From the NCBI GenBank assembly GCA_021199825.1, contig JAJQHI010000012.1, positions 1 through 5,349 on the forward strand: a stretch of 5,349 nt of DNA. The letters are read 5' to 3'. Below are positions 1 to 4,397 of this stretch, in pieces. Source of the stretch: Bacillota bacterium (GTDB lineage Bacteria; Bacillota; Clostridia; Oscillospirales; CAG-272). A model generated the notes under the pieces. The model was given only the letters and a program-made list of their open reading frames with translations. It did not search any database and was not told the DNA's origin. Position 1 is the stretch's first letter; each line of letters opens with the position of its first letter. Made by a program: the position numbers and the translations under genes.

Positions 1-449
1 GTCTTTTGTATGTGAAAATTCCCGATGAGGTGACATCGTTCGGGTCATACGCGTTTCACGGGTGCAGGCATTTGTCGGAGATTTCATTTCCGGCGTCGCT
101 TTTGAGCATAGGCGACTACGCCTTTTACGGCTGCTACTGTCTTTCGTCGTCAAGGATACCGGACGGGGTGACGACAATTGGGGCAAGAGTTTTTTATGAG
201 TGCGCGACGGTGCCGGAATTTACGGTGCCCTCAAGCACCGTGTCAATCGGGAATTACGCTTTTTACGGGTGCAGGTCGGTTCACGACTATTATGTATACG
301 CCGCCGTCCCGCCGACGCTCGGCGGCACGTCAGTCTTTTCGGGAATCGCGTCCGATTGCGTGATTCACGTGCCATCGGAGAGCTTATCGGCGTATCAGTC
401 GGCGACAAGGTGGTCGTCGCTGACGGCGTATATTGCAGGGGATTTATGA
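1..449 (+). CDS. BspA-type leucine-rich-repeat protein, C-terminal part (5' partial)
   Basis: The open frame runs in from the left edge. The first possible start (TTG at 6) falls inside a repeat, so it is very unlikely to be the true start. Four consecutive 23-residue repeats are visible, each of the pattern (I/F/V)P-x-x-(V/L)-x-(S/T)-(I/F)-G-x-(Y/R)-(A/V)-F-x-x-C, which is the LRR_5 (BspA / Treponema LRR) family. After the last repeat comes a C-terminal cap of the kind seen in BspA-like proteins, with PPTL, VIHVPSESLSAY and a W-x-x-L-x-x-YI ending. Such repeats form extended extracellular binding surfaces. The gene ends 25 bases before a phage-type holin. In clostridial prophages that slot normally carries a tail fibre, baseplate or receptor-binding protein, so a virion adhesin is my inference. 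A secreted host surface protein next to the prophage is the alternative. No catalytic motif is visible. Confidence 0.85.
   Translation, partial: LLYVKIPDEVTSFGSYAFHGCRHLSEISFPASLLSIGDYAFYGCYCLSSSRIPDGVTTIGARVFYECATVPEFTVPSSTVSIGNYAFYGCRSVHDYYVYAAVPPTLGGTSVFSGIASDCVIHVPSESLSAYQSATRWSSLTAYIAGDL
15..290 (+). repeat. Four 69-bp units encoding 23-residue LRR_5 repeats
   Basis: The four units start at 15, 84, 153 and 222, each exactly 69 bases with no indels. They are diverged at the DNA level and are clearest as protein. Units 1, 2 and 4 keep YAF(H/Y)GC. Unit 3 is the most divergent (RVFYEC). The array probably continues upstream of the window. Confidence 0.85.
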
Positions 450-460
450 TTTTACTATTT

Positions 461-472
461 AGGGGGTATTTT
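461..472 (+). promoter_or_regulatory. Ribosome binding site of the holin, deciding a TTG start
   Basis: AGGGGGTATTTT precedes the TTG at 475. The G-run (462-466) lies 8 bases from that codon. The identical 12-mer sits before the ATG of the endolysin at 1789-1800, which supports TTG 475 as the true start. No ATG or GTG in frame nearby has a comparable site. Confidence 0.7.
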
Positions 473-474
473 TA

Positions 475-918
475 TTGAAGGAGATTATATCGAGGCTGAA
501 TGTTGTTCTGGCGGGGGTCGGAGGTGTGCTTGGATGGTTCTGCGGCGGGCTTGACGCTTCACTTTACGCGCTGATTGCGTTTGTGGTCGCGGACTACGCG
601 ACGGGTGTGCTTTCGGCGGCGGTTAGGCGTGAGCTGAGCTCCGAGGTGGGCTTTCACGGCATCGCGAAGAAGGTGTGCATTTTTATTCTTGTGGGCATCG
701 CGAACATAATCGACACCGATATTATAGGCGGCGGGTCTGCCGTGAGGGGCGCCGTTATCGGGTTCATGATGGCGAACGAGGGGCTTTCGTGTATTGAGAA
801 CGCGGCGCTGATAGGTATTCCGATACCAAAAAAGCTGCGCCAAGTTCTGGCACAGCTTTCGAATGATGAGGAAACCGGCACCGATACCGGTACCGGTGCC
901 GATTCCGATTCGGAATGA
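475..918 (+). CDS. Phage holin, toxin secretion/phage lysis family (holin_4 type)
   Basis: This 147-residue membrane protein belongs to the family of small holins that permeabilise the cytoplasmic membrane at the end of the lytic cycle and let the endolysin reach the wall. Hydrophobic segments lie at about residues 10-24, 28-49, 66-79 and 90-105. Family landmarks are D40-Y-A-T-G44 at the end of the second segment, the S55-S-E-x-G-x-x-G-I-x-K-K66 stretch, and N101-E-G-x-S-x-x-E108-N followed by IPIPKKL. Length is normal for the family. The C-terminus is a polar, acidic tail of Thr/Gly/Asp/Ser dipeptides encoded by a hexamer repeat. The start is TTG, with a strong upstream purine run. The gene follows the LRR gene by 25 bases and converges with the yczE-like gene after a 3-base gap. 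The endolysin partner lies about 880 bases downstream on the same strand. Confidence 0.9.
   Translation: MKEIISRLNVVLAGVGGVLGWFCGGLDASLYALIAFVVADYATGVLSAAVRRELSSEVGFHGIAKKVCIFILVGIANIIDTDIIGGGSAVRGAVIGFMMANEGLSCIENAALIGIPIPKKLRQVLAQLSNDEETGTDTGTGADSDSE
874..909 (+). repeat. Imperfect hexanucleotide tandem array in the holin tail
   Basis: Six consecutive hexamers fit NCCGRY (ACCGGC, ACCGAT, ACCGGT, ACCGGT, GCCGAT, TCCGAT), in frame with the holin and encoding TG-TD-TG-TG-AD-SD. The unit is a multiple of three, so gain or loss of copies would change only the length of the acidic tail. The stretch also contains local palindromes at 877-900 and 902-916 as a by-product. Confidence 0.8.
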
Positions 919-921
919 GTC

Positions 922-1617
922 CTACGCGGATTTTTTATTGTGGATGAGGGGCTGTACCTTCTTTGAGAAGAAGGCGATTGCCTGACCTAAGAAGATCATT
1001 TCTATCACAGTGACGACACCGAACGATCCGCCGAGCAAAAAGCCCATTGTCATGAAGAAGAGGTCCCAAAGGGTGCGGATGTATTTGAAGGGCACCTTCA
1101 TTGAGGAGAGAAGGTCGGTGATGATGTAGGGCATTCCGTCGTAGGGGGACACTCCGAGATCAACCGCCATATAGAGGGCGGCGCCGACTATGAAAACTAT
1201 GAGAGCGGGGATGAGCACGGCGATTTTTACGGGAACGGAGTCCCAAACGCTGTCGCTGACCGTATTATCAAGGATGAATGTGCCGAGGTCTACGATGTAG
1301 CCGCTGAGGGTCATGTTCGCGACCATGCCGACACCGATGAGCTTATGCCCTCTGATGAGCATGAAGATGAACATGAAAAGCTGAGCCGCGAGCTGGGTTG
1401 TGCCGTAGCTTACGCCTATATGGTTTGAAAGTCCCCTGACAAAGGATGAGTAGGGGTCGGTTCCGAGGCTGAGCTTTAAGAGCACTGAGGTGGCGAGCGC
1501 CGAGAGCGCGACTCCCGCGAACATCAATACGAGGCGAAGCGCGAATCTTTCGGGCAGGTGGGGGCTTTTTTTTGTGAGTGAGCCGTGACGAGCGGCGACA
1601 CTTGCGTTATTTGTCAT
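922..1617 (-). CDS. YczE/YitT-like integral membrane protein (COG2364-type)
   Basis: This 231-residue protein has about six hydrophobic segments (roughly residues 26-48, 72-89, 93-115, 131-152, 182-196, 199-217). It carries the family signature L51-G-T-D-P-Y56 followed by GVSYGTTQL and the IGVGM...LSGYIVD stretch. A second, related motif L154-G-V-S-P-Y-D160 lies about 100 residues on, suggesting an internal two-fold repeat. YczE-family proteins are mostly uncharacterised; a transport role is often assumed but not shown. The start ATG has GGAGA five bases upstream (1623-1627) and a good promoter at 1669-1697, so this is a self-contained single-gene unit. It lies opposite in direction to, and between, the holin and endolysin genes, which is not a usual place for this family. 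Its stop is 3 bases from the holin stop. I cannot assign a substrate. Confidence 0.85.
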   Translation of the reverse strand: MTNNASVAARHGSLTKKSPHLPERFALRLVLMFAGVALSALATSVLLKLSLGTDPYSSFVRGLSNHIGVSYGTTQLAAQLFMFIFMLIRGHKLIGVGMVANMTLSGYIVDLGTFILDNTVSDSVWDSVPVKIAVLIPALIVFIVGAALYMAVDLGVSPYDGMPYIITDLLSSMKVPFKYIRTLWDLFFMTMGFLLGGSFGVVTVIEMIFLGQAIAFFSKKVQPLIHNKKSA

Positions 1618-1668
1618 ATATTTCTCCGATTCGAGGATGTGATGTGGGCTGTTTTTTGCCCGGCGGAT

Positions 1669-1697
1669 ATTCTACCGCAAATCGAGAGGCTTTCCAA
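1669..1697 (-). promoter_or_regulatory. Sigma-70/SigA-type promoter for the yczE-like gene
   Basis: On the - strand there is TTGGAA (1697-1692), a 17-base spacer, then TAGAAT (1674-1669). This is 4/6 and 5/6 of the consensus at optimal spacing. It lies about 50 bases upstream of the start codon, leaving a short leader with a clear Shine-Dalgarno. No comparable promoter facing the endolysin was found in the same gap. Confidence 0.6.
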
Positions 1698-1788
1698 GGG
1701 GCAATATAGACAAAGTTTCAATGAAATTGACGGTTTTTTTGGGCAAAATGCCGCAAATGTGAGGTGACGGGTACTTTGAGAATATATA

Positions 1789-1800
1789 AGGGGGTATTTT
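1789..1800 (+). promoter_or_regulatory. Ribosome binding site of the endolysin, copy of the holin leader
   Basis: AGGGGGTATTTT immediately precedes ATG 1801, with 6 bases between the G-run and the start. It is identical over 12 bases to the site before the holin (461-472). Confidence 0.7.
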
Positions 1801-2541
1801 ATGGCTTATGTGATGAAGAGGGAAGAGTTTGTATCGAGGTGCCGCGGGGCGGCGCTGAACTACAAGACGCTTTATGTCAAGGGGTGCTTCGGCGCGCCCA
1901 TGACGGAGACGAACAAGGCGCGCTACAGTGCGAACAACAGCTACAATGAGGGGAGGGCTGACATTATAAACGGAGCGTCGGCTGACACTTTTGGCTTTGA
2001 CTGCGTTTGCTTTGTGAAAGGAATACTTTGGGGCTGGTGCGGGGACGTGGATGCCGTATACGGCGGCGCGGTTTACGCGTCGGGAGGCGTGCCCGATATT
2101 GGGACGGAGTCGATGATTGAGGCATGCTCCGATGTTTCGGAGGATTTTTCCATGATTGAGGCGGGTGAGCTTTTATGGATGTCGGGGCACGCAGGCGTTT
2201 ATCTTGGAGGCGGGCTGGCGGCTGAATGCACGCCCTCATGGTCGGGAGGCGTGCAGATTACGGCTGTTGGGAACATAGGTGAGGTGAGCGGGTACCGCTC
2301 GCGGTGCTGGACGCGTCACGGGCGTCTGCCGTATGTGGATTACGCGGACGAGGCGTCAGCCGATTTCACTTCGGACGGAGGCACATCAAAAGGATGTGCG
2401 TCCGAATGGGCAGAGGAGGCGACGGAAGCCGCAAAGGCTGCGGGCGTATTTGTGGGAGACGAGACGGGAGACTACAACTGGCAGGGAGCGCTCACTCGCG
2501 AGGCGGCGGCTGTGGTTTTACATAGGCTGGGGCTGTTTTAA
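1801..2541 (+). CDS. Phage endolysin: NlpC/P60-type peptidase with C-terminal SLH-like repeat
   Basis: This 246-residue protein is a predicted cell-wall peptidase that would cut peptide stems of peptidoglycan at lysis. The N-terminal catalytic domain (about 1-180) has the nucleophile in FGFDC68VCFVKG, the histidine in SGH130AGVYLG, and a likely third polar residue at E142 in AAE-C-TPSW. It is followed by GGVQIT and the R-C-W-T-x-H-G-x-LPYVDY ending typical of phage enzymes of this type. A short linker (about 182-200) leads to one SLH-like repeat (203-244: WAEEA start, GVFVGD middle, LTREAAAVVLHRLG end), probably for wall binding. There is no signal peptide, which fits release through the holin at 475-918. 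Nine cysteines are present (C68 catalytic). The start is fixed by the strong ribosome binding site. No good promoter of its own is seen; it probably depends on late transcription crossing the intervening antisense gene. A host-derived wall hydrolase is a less likely reading. Confidence 0.88.
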   Translation: MAYVMKREEFVSRCRGAALNYKTLYVKGCFGAPMTETNKARYSANNSYNEGRADIINGASADTFGFDCVCFVKGILWGWCGDVDAVYGGAVYASGGVPDIGTESMIEACSDVSEDFSMIEAGELLWMSGHAGVYLGGGLAAECTPSWSGGVQITAVGNIGEVSGYRSRCWTRHGRLPYVDYADEASADFTSDGGTSKGCASEWAEEATEAAKAAGVFVGDETGDYNWQGALTREAAAVVLHRLGLF

Positions 2542-2543
2542 AT

Positions 2544-2576
2544 AAAAAAGCATCCACGTCAACTTGACGTGGATGC
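2544..2576 (-). terminator. Intrinsic terminator of rnpB
   Basis: A perfect 13-base inverted repeat, GCATCCACGTCAA (2550-2562) and TTGACGTGGATGC (2564-2576), is separated by one base, so the real loop uses some of the inner pairs. On the - strand the hairpin is followed at once by six T residues (A-run at 2544-2549). In the + direction there is no T-run after the hairpin, so it is directional and serves rnpB. The endolysin stop codon ends at 2541, just beyond the U-tract. Confidence 0.88.
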
Positions 2577-2962
2577 GCCACTACGGTCTATAAGCCGGGT
2601 TTTGTCGTGGGTCGTCATCTATCTGTACTCCGCGTCTCCGCTGAGTAATCATCAAGCCGAGAAGCGATTTTGCAATCGTTTAACGACTTGGTGAATGCCG
2701 CATGATCCCCTGCGCCTGTCGGGTCAACATTAGCGGCGCTTTGGGGGCGTTGCTTCGGATAGGGTTTACAGGAATCCCCCGTTGCCGAGGGATTCGGTGA
2801 GCTCTTACCTCGCCTTTCCACCCTTACCCGACAAATGTCGGGCGGTATATCTCTGTTGCACTTTCCCGGAAGTCACCTTCGGCGGACGTTATCCGTTATC
2901 CTGCCCTGTGAAGCCCGGACTTTCCTCGCGGTTTCCCGCGCGACGACCTAACCGTGTGGGAG
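2577..2962 (-). ncRNA. rnpB: RNase P RNA, bacterial type A
   Basis: This is the catalytic RNA that removes 5' leaders from pre-tRNAs. Read on the - strand, it contains the conserved 5' block GAGGAAAGTCCGGGCT (ending near 2912) and the 3' block AACCCGGCTTATAGACC (near 2586-2602), which together form the P4 core. Between them are GCAACAGAGA, GGTAAGGGTGGAAAGG and GGTAAGAGCTCACCG. Both ends are supported by pairing: P1 is CCACACGGT (2959-2951) with ACCGTAGTGG (2587-2578, one bulged A), and P2 is GGTCGTC with GACGACC. P3 is a short 5-bp CGCGG/CCGCG stem with a GAAA loop (2927-2940). P12 is CCCGAC-ATTT-GTCGGG. Length is about 386 nt, normal for type A. The exact 5' end is estimated from the -10 box and P1, and the 3' end from P1 and the terminator. 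Confidence 0.96.
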
Positions 2963-2966
2963 CTTT

Positions 2967-2995
2967 AGTATAGCACAAAACGGGAGAAAATGCAA
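2967..2995 (-). promoter_or_regulatory. Strong extended -10 promoter of rnpB
   Basis: On the - strand there is TTGCAT (2995-2990), a 17-base spacer and TATACT (2972-2967), with a TG one base upstream of the -10 (TGCTATACT). Transcription is expected to start near 2960-2963, a few bases before the P1 helix. This fits constitutive high expression of a stable RNA. Confidence 0.85.
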
Positions 2996-3026
2996 GAGTG
3001 AAATTCGCTGGCGCAGGTTAATACAG

Positions 3027-3039
3027 CTGCCTTCGGCAG
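3027..3039 (-). terminator. Weak hairpin after the PHP gene, possible attenuated terminator
   Basis: CTGCC-GAA-GGCAG on the - strand begins 8 bases past the PHP stop codon. It has only 5 pairs and no T-run follows, so complete termination is doubtful. Read-through of the Mur/GNAT/PHP transcript into rnpB is possible. Apart from the rnpB promoter, nothing else is visible between 2996 and 3047. Confidence 0.25.
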
Positions 3040-3047
3040 GAGCTTGC

Positions 3048-3890
3048 TTAATTTGCACGAAAATTTTTCATATTTTCAAGCACATCATATGGGATTCTGA
3101 GGTTTCCTGTGCCGCGTCCGATTGAGATGTGGGGCTTGAACGCGCCGTGAAAGTCGGAGCCGCCCGAAAGGCAGAGGTCAAGCTCCTTTGCCATGGCGCG
3201 GTATTCCTCTCCCATTTCGTCCGTATATTCCGTATAGTAGCCCTCAATTCCGGTAAGACCCTCGGATTTGAGGCGTCGGAGATATTCATATAGGTCGTCG
3301 TGGCCGCGGTGTGTTTGGTTCAGGTGTGCGAGGTACGCGTCCCCGCCCGCAGTTTTTATGAGCTTCACCGCCTCGGTGTCAGTCAGCGCCTGTATTCCGC
3401 TGTACGCTTTTTTGCCGACGGAGAGGTATTCGTCAAAGGCGGACTTGACTGAGGGGCAGTATCCCTTTTGTACCATGAGCTTTGCGAAGTGGGCGCGGCA
3501 GAGTATATTTGCACCAGCGACCTCACGCGCCTCGTCCATGGTAATTTCAAAGCCGAGGGAGTTTAATTTAGCGCAGACATCCTCCTCGCGGCGCTCGCGT
3601 ATTTCGCGCACTTCCCTGAGTTTGGAAAGCAGCGCGGGATTCTGCGGGTCGATGAAAAAGCCCAGAATATGCGTTTCGGTTTTTGATTCGGAGGAAAGCT
3701 CGATTGCGGGGATTACCTCAACGCCGAGCTCCTCGCCTGCCGCCATTGCTTCGGCAACTCCCACTGTTGTGTCATGGTCGGAGAGGGCTATGGCTGAAAG
3801 CCCCGCCCGCTTTGCCTCGGCGACGACCTCCCTTGGGGTCAGGCTGCCGTCTGAGGCGGTTGAATGTGTGTGTAGGTCAATGTATTTCAT
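3048..3890 (-). CDS. PHP-domain metal-dependent phosphoesterase, TrpH/YciV-like
   Basis: This 280-residue cytoplasmic enzyme is of the COG0613 type. Characterised relatives hydrolyse 3',5'-nucleotide bisphosphates or act as 5'-3' exoribonuclease (E. coli YciV/RNase AM, which trims rRNA 5' ends). The metal-binding PHP motifs all look intact: H7 and H9 in DLHTHSTASDGS with D14, S37-D-H39-D40, E64, H74, R132-x-H134 in the insertion domain, LAH189L, and GSD246FH248G near the C-terminus. Length is close to the E. coli protein (about 290). The start ATG directly follows the GNAT stop codon (TAAATG). A GGAGG lies 8 bases upstream at 3899-3903, inside the end of the GNAT gene, so translation is probably coupled. 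It is the last gene of the operon, with rnpB next downstream. Which substrate it uses cannot be read from sequence. Confidence 0.92.
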   Translation of the reverse strand: MKYIDLHTHSTASDGSLTPREVVAEAKRAGLSAIALSDHDTTVGVAEAMAAGEELGVEVIPAIELSSESKTETHILGFFIDPQNPALLSKLREVREIRERREEDVCAKLNSLGFEITMDEAREVAGANILCRAHFAKLMVQKGYCPSVKSAFDEYLSVGKKAYSGIQALTDTEAVKLIKTAGGDAYLAHLNQTHRGHDDLYEYLRRLKSEGLTGIEGYYTEYTDEMGEEYRAMAKELDLCLSGGSDFHGAFKPHISIGRGTGNLRIPYDVLENMKNFRAN

Positions 3891-4397
3891 TTACGCGTCC
3901 TCCGATATGGTGTATATCATGTTTATCTCATGCACTCCGTCCCCGCCGATGGTGTCGGTTTTTTTAAATCCGAGGCGAAAGTAGAGCTTTTCCGCCGCGC
4001 TGTTTCCGTGTATATATGAGGTGACTATGGTTTTGGCGCCGTATGTGTTCCTCATCATGGTGAAAAGCTCGGTAAGGATTCTGTATCCGTGACCTTTTCT
4101 TCGGTGCCTGGGGGCGACGGCGTAGTTCCACAAAAACCATTCGCCCATATCGGGGTGAGTTTTTCTGAGCATTGCGAATGCTATGATTTCTTCACTATAA
4201 TAGATATCAAACGCGAGGATTTCGTCGTCTGACTCAGTGGTCAGGGCGAGGGGGTCGTCAAGCGTTAGCTTGGGCGAGAGAATCTCGCGTATCAGGTCGG
4301 GGGAGCAAATGCAGCCCTCGTCCTCGCGTATCAGCGGGATTTTCATCCCGCGGCTTTCCTCAAAGCGGTAGCTGTTCTGACTTTGGGTCAGGTTCAT
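3891..4397 (-). CDS. GNAT-family N-acetyltransferase
   Basis: This 168-residue protein has the acetyl-CoA-binding GNAT core. Motif A is Y92-AVAP-R-H-R99-R-K-G-H-G104-Y, the R/Q-x-x-G-x-G/A pyrophosphate loop. Motif B is N132-S-A-A-E-K-L-Y-F-R-L-G-F144, the usual end of the fold. The target amine is unknown. The ATG at 4397 overlaps the Mur ligase stop as ATGA, and AAAGGAGA (4408-4415) lies 10 bases upstream inside the Mur gene, so translational coupling is likely. A second possible start is M18 (ATG ending at 4346), preceded by GAGG at a slightly long spacing. It would drop the polar first 17 residues without touching the GNAT core. Position between a Mur ligase and a PHP enzyme suggests a housekeeping operon but does not define the substrate. 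Confidence 0.88.
   Translation of the reverse strand: MNLTQSQNSYRFEESRGMKIPLIREDEGCICSPDLIREILSPKLTLDDPLALTTESDDEILAFDIYYSEEIIAFAMLRKTHPDMGEWFLWNYAVAPRHRRKGHGYRILTELFTMMRNTYGAKTIVTSYIHGNSAAEKLYFRLGFKKTDTIGGDGVHEINMIYTISEDA

Noticed and set aside
902..916. Hairpin ATTCCG-ATT-CGGAAT as a bidirectional terminator for the convergent genes
   Set aside because: It lies inside the holin reading frame. The nearest T-run on the + strand starts well downstream (about 930), and none follows on the - strand. It is explained by the hexamer repeat.
1646..1661. GGGC-TGTTTTTT-GCCC as a terminator or riboswitch element in the yczE leader
   Set aside because: It has only four base pairs and no downstream T-run, and the surrounding leader is too short for a riboswitch.
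1700..1790. Promoter facing the endolysin
   Set aside because: TTGACG near 1726 and the A/T-rich stretch near 1782 do not form a -35/-10 pair at acceptable spacing.
2615..2973. Open frames on both strands across 2615-2973
   Set aside because: They lie inside the RNase P RNA, whose conserved blocks and helices explain the sequence.
3268..3984. Long + strand open frame of 238 codons opposite the PHP and GNAT genes
   Set aside because: It lies wholly antisense to two well-supported genes, has a Ser/Arg-rich low-complexity composition typical of a reverse-strand shadow, and lacks a convincing ribosome binding site.
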